Shown here: positions 1 through 6,133 of the stretch, piece after piece
Layout: each line of letters opens with the position of its first letter
Numbering within the stretch: position 1 is the stretch's first letter
Origin: Kiritimatiellia bacterium
GTDB lineage: Bacteria > Verrucomicrobiota > Kiritimatiellia > RFP12 > UBA1067
Assembly: GCA_017628165.1 (NCBI GenBank)
Contig: JAGBZQ010000087.1
Span: 1 to 10,035, forward strand
Direction: 5' to 3'
Length of the DNA stretch: 10,035 nt
Position numbers and translations under genes: made by a program
Notes under the pieces: generated by a model
The model's input: the letters and a program-made list of their open reading frames with translations, nothing else
What the model was told of the DNA's origin: nothing
Databases searched by the model: none

Positions 1-180
1 AAATGCGCCAAAGACAAGAGAAAGAACAACCTTCCCAAAAACAGGTAACCGCCGCCATTCGCTTATAAGCTCTTTAACTCTGCCGCCTACCGCCTTCCAC
101 CATACAAGCGCACAAAGCGCGGTGAATAACGCCGCGCTCAAGAGAAGCAATGCAGATTCTAAATAACCCAAATCAAGCAT
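1..180 (-). CDS. Hypothetical membrane protein, N-terminal part (runs off the left edge)
   Basis: The reverse strand has an uninterrupted frame of 60 codons from ATG (178-180) to the window edge, so the C-terminus is missing. I do not recognise the family. Residues 9-28 (Leu/Ala-rich, ending in VWW) look like one membrane segment. A basic, charged stretch follows (about 29-50, including KAVGGR and EWRR), and a second hydrophobic stretch starts near 50 and continues off the edge, suggesting a short membrane protein with at least two helices. The frame is closed upstream by an in-frame TGA with no other good start codon between, which fixes the start. No Shine-Dalgarno sequence precedes the ATG; instead a TACAAT box ends only 6 bases before it, so the mRNA may be leaderless. 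It is divergent from pdxS. That it is a gene is fairly likely; its function is unknown. Confidence 0.6.
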   Translation of the reverse strand, partial: MLDLGYLESALLLLSAALFTALCALVWWKAVGGRVKELISEWRRLPVFGKVVLSLVFGAF

Positions 181-186
181 GCTGAT

Positions 187-192
187 ATTGTA
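187..192 (-). promoter_or_regulatory. Candidate -10 box of the left-edge gene (leaderless start)
   Basis: On the reverse strand TACAAT matches five of six bases of the sigma70 -10 consensus. It lies 6 bases from the ATG, so transcription would begin at or very near the start codon. No convincing -35 box is seen 16-18 bases upstream (GCTCTT at best). This is weak evidence, helped only by the absence of a Shine-Dalgarno sequence. Confidence 0.3.
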
Positions 193-281
193 GCAAAAGT
201 TTCAGAAGAAAGAGCGACTTTCTGTGGTGTACAAAATGAAAACTTGAGATGGAATTATAACACCTCTAAACTTTATCCTCC

Positions 282-301
282 ATACAATTCATCAATTGTA
301 T
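282..301. promoter_or_regulatory. Perfect inverted repeat over the pdxS -35 region (candidate operator)
   Basis: ATACAATT (282-289), a 4-base spacer CATC, then AATTGTAT (294-301): two perfect 8-base arms. The right arm overlaps the proposed -35 hexamer (296-301) of pdxS, which is where a dimeric repressor would block polymerase. It has no T-tract and lies upstream of the transcript, so it is not a terminator. No regulator gene lies next to it to name as a partner. The repeat is seen directly; the operator role is inference. Confidence 0.5.
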
Positions 302-325
302 TGAAGGTTCCGATTGCTGTATAAT
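296..325 (+). promoter_or_regulatory. pdxS promoter
   Basis: A perfect TATAAT -10 box at 320-325 is preceded, with an 18-base spacer, by TTGTAT at 296-301 as the -35 box. Transcription would start near 332, giving a leader of about 40 bases before the pdxS ATG at 373. The -35 box lies inside the right arm of the inverted repeat at 282-301. Confidence 0.6.
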
Positions 326-372
326 CCCATGCATAAAACAACAAAACACTTTCCCATCAACGGAGAAACAAG

Positions 373-1248
373 ATGAAATACGACAGCATTGAATCCAAAC
401 GTGCGTTCGCAGCCTCCCTCAAAGGCGGAGTTATCATGGATGTCACCACGCCGGATGAGGCCAAGATCGCAGAGGATGCAGGTGCGGTAGCGGTCATGGC
501 GCTTGAGAGAGTCCCCGCCGATATCCGCGCGGCAGGAGGAGTTGCCCGCATGAGCGACCCGGGAATGATCATCCAGATAAAAGAGTCCGTAAAAATCCCG
601 GTCATGGCCAAGTGCCGCATCGGGCATATCGCTGAAGCGCGAATACTGGAATCCATCGGAATCGACTGCATCGACGAAAGCGAAGTCCTCTCCCCTGCCG
701 ACGATATCATGCACGTAGACAAGAACAGCTTCGGCACGCCCTTCGTCTGCGGCGCACGCGATCTCGGAGAAGCCTTAAGGCGCATTTCTGAAGGCGCAGC
801 GATGATGCGCACCAAGGGCGAAGCGGGAACAGGCGATGTCGTTCAGGCGGTGCGCCACATGCGCAAGATTAATTCGGAGATAAAGCGCGTCGCGTCTCTA
901 CGCGAAGACGAGCTTTATGAGGCGGCAAAAACGCTTCAAGTCTCCGTAGAACTCCTTAAATACGTCCATGCCAACGGAGCGCTCCCAGTGGTGAACTTCT
1001 CGGCAGGCGGCGTAGCCACGCCGGCAGACGCAGCCCTTATGATGGAACTTGGCGCAGAAGGCGTATTCGTGGGAAGCGGAGTATTCCGCAGCGGAGACCC
1101 CGTCAAACGCGCCGCCGCAATCGTCAAAGCCGTAGCCAACTGGCAGGACGCGGACATTCTCGCGCAGGTCTCAACTGGACTCGGCAAGGCGATGGTAGGC
1201 ATCAACGCCGACGAAATCAAAATCATTATGGCCGAGCGCGGGCAATAA
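373..1248 (+). CDS. pdxS: Pyridoxal 5'-phosphate synthase lyase subunit PdxS
   Basis: PdxS condenses ribose 5-phosphate, glyceraldehyde 3-phosphate and ammonia into PLP in the DXP-independent vitamin B6 route. It works as a cytoplasmic dodecameric (beta/alpha)8 barrel fed with ammonia by the glutaminase PdxT. The 291 residues match the usual length. Family hallmarks: Asp23 in MDVTTPDEA, the first catalytic lysine Lys80 in MAKCRIGH, the second lysine Lys148 in RTKGEAGTG, and the C-terminal phosphate-binding stretch VNFSAGGVATPADA and GVFVGSGVF near 207-238. These are one position off the Bacillus numbering (24, 81, 149). The MAKCR cysteine replaces the commoner valine. The start is supported by GGAG at 362-365, seven bases before ATG. 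It has its own promoter and candidate operator. No pdxT or pdxR is adjacent, and the stop codon abuts the convergent flavoprotein gene. Confidence 0.97.
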   Translation: MKYDSIESKRAFAASLKGGVIMDVTTPDEAKIAEDAGAVAVMALERVPADIRAAGGVARMSDPGMIIQIKESVKIPVMAKCRIGHIAEARILESIGIDCIDESEVLSPADDIMHVDKNSFGTPFVCGARDLGEALRRISEGAAMMRTKGEAGTGDVVQAVRHMRKINSEIKRVASLREDELYEAAKTLQVSVELLKYVHANGALPVVNFSAGGVATPADAALMMELGAEGVFVGSGVFRSGDPVKRAAAIVKAVANWQDADILAQVSTGLGKAMVGINADEIKIIMAERGQ

Positions 1249-1264
1249 TCAATATTTGCGCTCG
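1233..1264. repeat. Inverted repeat spanning the two convergent stop codons
   Basis: CGAGCGC (1233-1239) pairs perfectly with GCGCTCG (1258-1264), with an inner AATA/TATT pair (1244-1247, 1253-1256). The pdxS TAA and the reverse-strand TGA of the flavoprotein gene sit in the loop region. There is no U-tract on either side, so it is not a classical terminator. It could stabilise 3' ends or slow polymerase from both directions, or be coincidence in coding sequence. Confidence 0.35.
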
Positions 1265-2352
1265 CGGGGGACGCGCCCCAAAGCAGCGATGGAAGCTACG
1301 GCTTTATGCGCTGTCGAGAAAGCCATCGTGAGATTATATCCGCCGGTCGGACCGTCTATGTCCATGACTTCGCCGGCAAAATATAGATTCGGAAATATGC
1401 GCGACTCCATAGTTCTCGGATCTATATCTTCGAGAGAGACGCCACCTATCGTCACAATCGCTTCCTTGAGCGGGCGCGATTTTAAATTGGAGAACCTAAG
1501 CCGCTCGCGATCAAGCCAGACCTCAATCGTATAATCCCTTATTCCCGAATGCTCGATAAACCGCTGGGCATTATATACCGCGGCGCCGCTCAAGCCGAAA
1601 GGTTCACAGTCGACCTCCCCCTTGTAATCGTACAGAATCCGGCCATCGGGAGAAAAAACAATCGCCCGCGCATCCTCATAGCGCCTGCCGGCACGGCGAA
1701 CAATTCGCTCGTCATCCGTCTCAAGCCCGATAAGCCCCGCTCGCATCGGAACTACCCTATGCTTGAGAAGCGACGCAAATTTCTGCCCGTCGCCCACGGA
1801 GCCAAGCTTCGGATAGCTTGCGCCGCCAGTGGCAACAAGCACATTCTGAGCCCATATCGTAAAATTCTTCGTAGCCACGATAAAGCCGCTCTTCATTGGC
1901 TGAATACCGGTCACGGCAGAATTGGTAAGAACGGGAACTTCGCTATTGCGCATCAAATCCCCGAAAGCATGAACTATCGTAGTGGCCTTGCCGTCTGCAG
2001 GAAACATCCTACCGTCTGCCATGCGTCTTACAGGCACATTGAGAGCCTTGAAAAAAGCGATGATCCTCCTTGGCGGCAAATCGGCAAGAGAAGGCGCAAG
2101 AAACTTGGCCATCGCCTTCGTCTCACGATCCGATGCCGAGCACTCCAAATCCCGAAGAAAAACATCGTACCCGATATCCTTGGTGAAATTGCATCTGCCG
2201 TTGGCGGTCATCAAAACCTTCGACCCCAAACGGGCCTTACGCTCCATAAGAAGGCACGACACACCGTACTTGACGGCCGAGGCCGCCGCGAACATTCCAG
2301 CGGCCCCGCCGCCGATGATTGCCAATTGAACTGGAGAATGTTTGAGAGCCAT
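1249..2352 (-). CDS. NAD(P)/FAD-dependent oxidoreductase, HI0933/BaiN-like family
   Basis: A flavoprotein of the HI0933-like family (which includes YhiN/BaiN-type proteins); the physiological substrate of most members is unknown. At the N-terminus is a Rossmann dinucleotide-binding motif GGGAAG (about 14-19) with an acidic ME at the end of the second strand, then TANGRCNF (about 50-57), the family's SGGGRCN signature. ATGGASYP follows mid-protein. The C-terminus carries GLSGAAVYN, EAIVTIGGVS and NLYFAGEVMDIDGPTGGYN, all strongly diagnostic. At 367 residues it is shorter than the usual roughly 390-420. The shortening seems to lie between GLSGAAVYN and EAIVTIGGV, where only about 35 residues remain of a usually longer insert domain. 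The start ATG at 2352 has only a weak GGTG upstream. A terminator hairpin lies 27 bases upstream, so expression may depend on read-through from rpsL-rpsG or on a weak GATAAT box in the gap. Confidence 0.9.
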   Translation of the reverse strand: MALKHSPVQLAIIGGGAAGMFAAASAVKYGVSCLLMERKARLGSKVLMTANGRCNFTKDIGYDVFLRDLECSASDRETKAMAKFLAPSLADLPPRRIIAFFKALNVPVRRMADGRMFPADGKATTIVHAFGDLMRNSEVPVLTNSAVTGIQPMKSGFIVATKNFTIWAQNVLVATGGASYPKLGSVGDGQKFASLLKHRVVPMRAGLIGLETDDERIVRRAGRRYEDARAIVFSPDGRILYDYKGEVDCEPFGLSGAAVYNAQRFIEHSGIRDYTIEVWLDRERLRFSNLKSRPLKEAIVTIGGVSLEDIDPRTMESRIFPNLYFAGEVMDIDGPTGGYNLTMAFSTAHKAVASIAALGRVPRERKY

Positions 2353-2379
2353 ACTAAAACACCATTATCTTAAAAAGCG

Positions 2380-2408
2380 AAAGCCGCAACCGTGAAAGTT
2401 GCGGCTTT
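2380..2408 (-). terminator. Intrinsic terminator of rpsL-rpsG
   Basis: Perfect 11-base arms AAAGCCGCAAC (2380-2390) and GTTGCGGCTTT (2398-2408) enclose a 7-base loop. Read on the reverse strand, the GC-rich stem runs into TTT, then CGC, then TTTTT. It lies about 25 bases after the rpsG stop and just before the flavoprotein gene, so it either ends the ribosomal transcript or attenuates it. Confidence 0.8.
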
Positions 2409-2433
2409 TCCACCTGGAAAAGTAGTTGCAGGC

Positions 2434-2958
2434 TTAGCCAGCGTTGTTGCCCCAAGCGTAGTGGGCGAACGCCTTGTTGGCCTGAGCCATCTTGTGAACG
2501 TCATCACGCTTCTTGATAACGCTACCCTGGCCGAGGAACGCATCAATAACCTCTGCGGCAACGGCAGCGGGCATGCCCATGCCGTGACGGGAAGAAGCGT
2601 ATTGGGTCGTCCAGCGAAGCGCGAGCGAAAGCTGACGATTCGGAGCGATCGGCACGGGAACCGGATAGGTGGTGCCGCCGACACGACGAGTCTTGACCTC
2701 GACCTGCGGCTTCATGTTGTCAATAGCGGCAGAGAGGATCTCCAAAGGCTCGGAGAACACCTTCTCGTCCTTCGTGAACTTGGCCGCATCCTTGGCAACA
2801 GCCTCCTTGATCTTGTCAATCGCACCGTAAACAATCTTCTCGGCAGCAGTCTTCTTGCCATCCTTCATGATCACGCGAATCATGTGAGCGACGAGCTCGG
2901 AATTGAACTTGGGATCAAGAATGACGCGCTTCTCAATTTTTCTGGCTCTTCTGGACAT
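2434..2958 (-). CDS. rpsG: 30S ribosomal protein S7
   Basis: S7 binds the 3' major domain of 16S rRNA, nucleates assembly of the small-subunit head and contacts E-site tRNA. It is recognised by LDPKFNSELVAHMI at the N-terminus, VEVKTRRVGGTTYPVP in the middle (about 90-105) and KKRDDVHKMAQANKAFAHYAW near the end. The protein is 174 residues against the core E. coli length of about 156. By eye the surplus is about 13 residues inserted between IVYGAID and VEVK (about residues 50-68, Lys/Ala/Asp-rich) plus a five-residue tail. Its ATG overlaps the rpsL stop by one base (TAATG), and a strong AAGGAGG lies inside the last rpsL codons, so translation is coupled. The usual fusA/tuf do not follow; a terminator does. 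Confidence 0.97.
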   Translation of the reverse strand: MSRRARKIEKRVILDPKFNSELVAHMIRVIMKDGKKTAAEKIVYGAIDKIKEAVAKDAAKFTKDEKVFSEPLEILSAAIDNMKPQVEVKTRRVGGTTYPVPVPIAPNRQLSLALRWTTQYASSRHGMGMPAAVAAEVIDAFLGQGSVIKKRDDVHKMAQANKAFAHYAWGNNAG

Positions 2959-3341
2959 TATTTAGCCTCCTTCTTCTGGCGCTTCATACCGTACTTAGAA
3001 CGGCTGCGATTACGACCATTGACACCGAGGGAGTCAAGCTTACCGCGAACAATGTGGTAGCGAACACCAGGAAGGTCCTTCACACGGCCGCCACGAACGA
3101 GAACAACGGAGTGCTCCTGAAGGTTGTGGCCTTCGCCGGGAATGTAAGCCGTTACTTCGTAACCCGTCGTAAGACGCACACGGGCAACCTTACGGAGAGC
3201 CGAGTTGGGCTTCTTAGGAGTCATCGTCTTGACGACGAGACAAACGCCACGGCGCTGAGGACACGCTTTAAGCGCGGGCGATTTCGAATGCTTGACAAGA
3301 GGCTGACGGCCCTTGCGGATCAACTGATTGATTGTTGGCAT
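2958..3341 (-). CDS. rpsL: 30S ribosomal protein S12
   Basis: S12 sits at the decoding centre and controls accuracy of tRNA selection. The 127-residue sequence is canonical, from MPTINQLIRKG through TPKKPNSALRKVARV and PGEGHNLQEHSVVLVRGG to the basic C-terminal tail. Lys43 and Lys88 (the latter in RVKDLPGVRYH, with Asp89, the usual methylthiolation target, beside it) are the wild-type residues whose substitution classically gives streptomycin resistance, so no resistance allele is present at those two sites. TAAGGA precedes the ATG by seven bases. It is the first gene of an rpsL-rpsG transcript with its own strong promoter at 3376-3405. Confidence 0.98.
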   Translation of the reverse strand: MPTINQLIRKGRQPLVKHSKSPALKACPQRRGVCLVVKTMTPKKPNSALRKVARVRLTTGYEVTAYIPGEGHNLQEHSVVLVRGGRVKDLPGVRYHIVRGKLDSLGVNGRNRSRSKYGMKRQKKEAK

Positions 3342-3375
3342 ATTTTTTCCTTACTTTTCCAGATATGGAATTAAT

Positions 3376-3405
3376 AGTATATCACTCTTTACCCTGTTTT
3401 GGCAA
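3376..3405 (-). promoter_or_regulatory. rpsL-rpsG promoter (sigma70-like, extended -10)
   Basis: On the reverse strand TTGCCA (3400-3405) and TATACT (3376-3381) are separated by 18 bases, with TGA directly before the -10 box (extended -10). The predicted start near 3369 gives a leader of roughly 28 bases to the rpsL ATG. It closely resembles the promoter in front of the beta-galactosidase gene. Confidence 0.7.
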
Positions 3406-3457
3406 GGGGGTATTTTTGACATGAAAAATTGTACAGTTAATCATACCAAAAAGAGTT

Positions 3458-4375
3458 TTATAATCTCTGCATTGAAAGATAGCGCTCGCCGGTATCAGGG
3501 AGAAGCACAACCACCGTCTTGCCGGCAAACTCAGGGCGCTTTGCAACCTCTATCGCGGCATAAAGCGCCGCGCCAGAGGAGATTCCCACAAAAAGCCCCT
3601 CCGTTCGCGCCACCTTTTTCGCCGTCTCAATAGCATCTTCATCTGAAACCTTGACAACTTCGTCAATAAGCGAAGTATCCATTGTAGCGGGAACAAATCC
3701 GGCTCCGATCCCCTGAATGCCGTGAGGCCCAGGCGCGCCGCCGGAAAGAACAGCGCTCGCCGCCGGCTCAACCGCAACAAGCTTAACCGACGCATTCCGC
3801 TCCTTGAGAAACCTTCCCGCGCCGCTGAACGTGCCGCCTGTACCCACCGCAGAGACAAACACATCCACGCGTCCGTCCGTGTCCGCCCAAATCTCGGGCC
3901 CCGTCGAAGCGTAATGTGCAGACGGATTGGCAGGATTCTCAAACTGCTGCAGCATCACAGCTCCGCAAGACTCGCACAGCTCCTTAGCCTTGGCTATCGC
4001 GCCCTTCATTCCCTCCGCTCCCGGCGTAAGCACAATCTCGGCACCATACGCCGCTGCGAGCTTACGCCGCTCGACGCTCATTGTCTCCGGCATGGTAAGA
4101 ATGAGATGATACCCCTTGACGGCAGCCACAAGCGCAAGCCCCACGCCAGTATTTCCCGATGTCGGCTCAACAATCACAGATCCGGGCACTATGACGCCAT
4201 CCTTTTCCGCCTTCTCGATCATCGCAAGCGCAACTCTATCCTTCACACTGCCGCCCGGATTGAAAAATTCAATCTTAGCAAGGAGGCGCGCCGCCGAATG
4301 GTTAAGCCCGGAAGAAATCTCCACAAGCGGCGTTGAGGCGATCGTCTCAAGAACGGTTTTTTTTATTCGCGCCAT
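3458..4375 (-). CDS. cysK: Cysteine synthase A (O-acetylserine sulfhydrylase)
   Basis: A fold-type II PLP enzyme that makes cysteine and acetate from O-acetylserine and sulfide in the cytoplasm. Motifs in order: STPLVEI near 14-20, PLP-forming Lys45 in NPGGSVKDR, the substrate loop PTSGNTG at 71-77, QQFENPANP with HYASTGPEIW in the middle, the phosphate-binding GTGGTFSG, then IQGIGAGFVP and VGISSGAA, and PDTGERYLS at the end. The 305 residues are normal for CysK. The O-acetylserine type is the most likely specificity, though a CysM-like or related beta-synthase cannot be excluded from sequence alone. AAGGAG lies seven bases before the ATG and overlaps the tcdA stop region; the gap to tcdA is 11 bases, so it is the last gene of the beta-galactosidase-ruvB-tcdA-cysK run. 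I see no hairpin terminator in the 3406-3457 gap. Confidence 0.94.
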   Translation of the reverse strand: MARIKKTVLETIASTPLVEISSGLNHSAARLLAKIEFFNPGGSVKDRVALAMIEKAEKDGVIVPGSVIVEPTSGNTGVGLALVAAVKGYHLILTMPETMSVERRKLAAAYGAEIVLTPGAEGMKGAIAKAKELCESCGAVMLQQFENPANPSAHYASTGPEIWADTDGRVDVFVSAVGTGGTFSGAGRFLKERNASVKLVAVEPAASAVLSGGAPGPHGIQGIGAGFVPATMDTSLIDEVVKVSDEDAIETAKKVARTEGLFVGISSGAALYAAIEVAKRPEFAGKTVVVLLPDTGERYLSMQRL

Positions 4376-4386
4376 AATTACACTCC

Positions 4387-5130
4387 TTAAGCATCAGAAC
4401 TTTTTTTGCCTACTATTGCATTCACCGCAAGCGCAGCAAGCGCAAAGCCAAACGAAGCCGTAACATGCGGAAGGCTCCCGTATGCGCGAGCCTCCTCCGT
4501 AAACGGCATATCCTCAGGCTCAAGCGGCGCCTCCGACGAATACACGCAGGTGAATTTCCGCCGCGGAAAATCGCCCGACTTGCGGAAGCGGCTCCTGAGC
4601 GCACGGGCAAGGCCATCGCCTTTCACCTTCCAGAACTCATCCTTCCTTATGGCAAAAGGATCGGTTCTGAACGCCGCACCCATGGACGAAAAGAACACAG
4701 GCCCCTCCATGCCGGTCACATGCCTGATGAGATGAGCCTTGTCGTCGAGCGAATCAATCGCGTCAATCACCGAGTCGTAGGGCGAAAAATCAAATTCGCC
4801 CGCCCTCTCACCCGTATAAGCCGTAGCGCGGACGTCCATTTCAAGATTGGGATTTATGGCAAGAAGTCTTTTTTCCAGAACATTCACCTTAAGCTCCCCC
4901 ACCGTTTCTGTGGTCGCCACTATCTGGCGATTTATATTGGAGGGAGCCACACGATCCGGATCCACGATCATAATTTTCCCTACGCCTGCGCGGACGAGAC
5001 TCTCCGCGCACCATCCGCCCACACCCCCAACGCCAAGAACAGCTACCTTCGCCGAACTAAGACGGCTGAAAGAACTCTCGCCGAGAGCGAGAACCGAGCG
5101 TTTGAAGATTTCCGCCGAAACACCTTTCAT
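4387..5130 (-). CDS. tcdA: tRNA threonylcarbamoyladenosine dehydratase (TcdA/CsdL, ThiF-like)
   Basis: An E1-like ATP-dependent enzyme that dehydrates the t6A base at position 37 of ANN-decoding tRNAs to cyclic ct6A. The sequence shows the nucleotide-binding GVGGVG (about 33-38), CAESLVRAG, the IVDPDRVAPSNINRQ stretch (about 55-69) that handles ATP and Mg, VIDAIDS, and the family-typical VYSSEAP in the second half. The tail ending in ASFGFALAALAVNAIV is hydrophobic, consistent with the helical C-terminus of TcdA. It has about 247 residues, slightly shorter than E. coli TcdA (268). I prefer ATG at 5130, because AGGTG lies six bases before it; a GTG at 5139, directly after the ruvB stop, would add three residues but has no good ribosome site. 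A MoeB/ThiF sulfur-carrier activator is less likely, because no carrier protein or rhodanese domain is present and the VYSSEAP motif fits TcdA. Confidence 0.9.
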   Translation of the reverse strand: MKGVSAEIFKRSVLALGESSFSRLSSAKVAVLGVGGVGGWCAESLVRAGVGKIMIVDPDRVAPSNINRQIVATTETVGELKVNVLEKRLLAINPNLEMDVRATAYTGERAGEFDFSPYDSVIDAIDSLDDKAHLIRHVTGMEGPVFFSSMGAAFRTDPFAIRKDEFWKVKGDGLARALRSRFRKSGDFPRRKFTCVYSSEAPLEPEDMPFTEEARAYGSLPHVTASFGFALAALAVNAIVGKKSSDA

Positions 5131-5139
5131 TTGCCGCAC

Positions 5140-6129
5140 CTACTTCAAGCCGAGTTTCTTGAACGCCAAAGGCGTCGCGATTCTGCCTTTCGGCGTACGA
5201 TCAAGATATCCCTCCATAATGAGAAACGGCTCGTAGGCCTCTTCAATCGTGTCAGGCTCCTCGCCAACCGAAACGGCAATCGTCGAAAGCCCCACGGGTC
5301 CGCCCGAAAACTTAACGCATATCGTTTCGAGAATGCGCCTATCCATGTCGTCAAGACCATCAGGATCAATCTCAAGAAGCCCGAGGGAATTGCGCGCCAC
5401 CTCGCCTGTGATGAAGTTGCCGGCCATAACCTGCGCATAATCACGGACACGCCTTAAAAGGTTGTTGGCGATTCGCGGCGTTCCGCGAGCGCGACGGGCG
5501 ATTTCAAGAGCCCCTTCGGAATCGATGTCCACGCCCAGCTTTGCGGCACTGCGCGTGACAATTTCAGCGAGCATTGGCGGCTCGTAAAAATCAAGCCTGT
5601 TCACGAGCCCGAAACGAGCCCGCAAAGGAGCCGCGATAAGCCCGATGCGCGTGGTCGCGCCGACAAGCGTAAAACGCGGAAGCTCAAGCCTCACGGAGCG
5701 GGCATTCGGACCTTGATCGATCATAATATCGATTGCAAAATCCTCCATCGCGCTGTAGAGATACTCCTCCACGGTTTTCGCCATGCGGTGAATCTCATCA
5801 ACAAAAACGATATCCCCGGGCTCCAGCGTCGTAAGAAGCCCGGCCAAGTCCCCAGGCTTCGTAATGACGGGCCCAGATGTTGTCTTGACATTTACCCCCA
5901 TTGCCTCGCCGAGAATGTAAGAAAGCGTCGTCTTTCCCAATCCTGGCGGGCCGGAAAACAGCACATGGTCAAGAGACTCCCCGCGCGCCTTTGCCGCCTC
6001 AACGGCAAGAAGGAGCCTGCTGCGAATCTTCTCCTGCCCCACAAAGCCATCGAAGTCTGACGGCCGAAGCTTATTGTCAAACGCCGCATTGCGGCGATTG
6101 AGCGCGTCGCTCTGTCTTTCGGAATGCAT
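5140..6129 (-). CDS. ruvB: Holliday junction branch-migration ATPase RuvB
   Basis: RuvB is the hexameric AAA+ motor that, with RuvA, drives branch migration of Holliday junctions during recombinational repair. Diagnostic stretches (numbered from the upstream GTG at 6132): LRPSDFDGFVGQ at the N-terminus, Walker A GPPGLGKTT at 61-69, Walker B VDEIHR at 111-116, sensor 1 GATTR at 158-162, LRARFG near 170-175 with the arginine finger, and RGTPRIANNLLRRVRD with the sensor 2 arginine, followed by the winged-helix domain ending in TPKGRIATPLA. The length of about 329 residues is standard. ATG at 6129 is preferred over the GTG at 6132 immediately before it; neither has a strong Shine-Dalgarno site, so coupling to the upstream gene is likely. 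The beta-galactosidase stop lies 4 bases upstream. ruvA and ruvC are not in the window. Confidence 0.97.
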   Translation of the reverse strand: MHSERQSDALNRRNAAFDNKLRPSDFDGFVGQEKIRSRLLLAVEAAKARGESLDHVLFSGPPGLGKTTLSYILGEAMGVNVKTTSGPVITKPGDLAGLLTTLEPGDIVFVDEIHRMAKTVEEYLYSAMEDFAIDIMIDQGPNARSVRLELPRFTLVGATTRIGLIAAPLRARFGLVNRLDFYEPPMLAEIVTRSAAKLGVDIDSEGALEIARRARGTPRIANNLLRRVRDYAQVMAGNFITGEVARNSLGLLEIDPDGLDDMDRRILETICVKFSGGPVGLSTIAVSVGEEPDTIEEAYEPFLIMEGYLDRTPKGRIATPLAFKKLGLK

Positions 6130-6133
6130 CACG

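Noticed and set aside
203..224. A short hairpin AGAAAG-AGCGA-CTTTCT in the left intergenic region
   Set aside because: The stem is only six bases and AT-rich with no T-tract; such structures are expected by chance.
1549..2373. A 274-codon open frame on the + strand opposite the flavoprotein gene
   Set aside because: It lies fully antisense to a well-supported HI0933-family gene, its translation is Arg/His/Pro-rich with no recognisable motif, and it has no ribosome site of note.
2958..3341. A streptomycin-resistance allele of rpsL
   Set aside because: Lys43 and Lys88 are both the sensitive wild-type residues.
3416..3446. A perfect TTGACA on the + strand between rpsL and cysK
   Set aside because: No acceptable -10 box lies 16-19 bases downstream, and it would only drive antisense RNA into cysK.
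4387..5130. ThiF-like protein as part of a ubiquitin-like, CBASS/Bil-type or sulfur-carrier system
   Set aside because: The motifs fit TcdA, and no ubiquitin-like, E2, JAB or carrier gene is present; the neighbours are ruvB and cysK.
4465..5457. A 330-codon open frame on the + strand across tcdA and the end of ruvB
   Set aside because: It is antisense to two conserved genes, rich in Arg, His and Lys as expected of a shadow frame, and matches no family I know.
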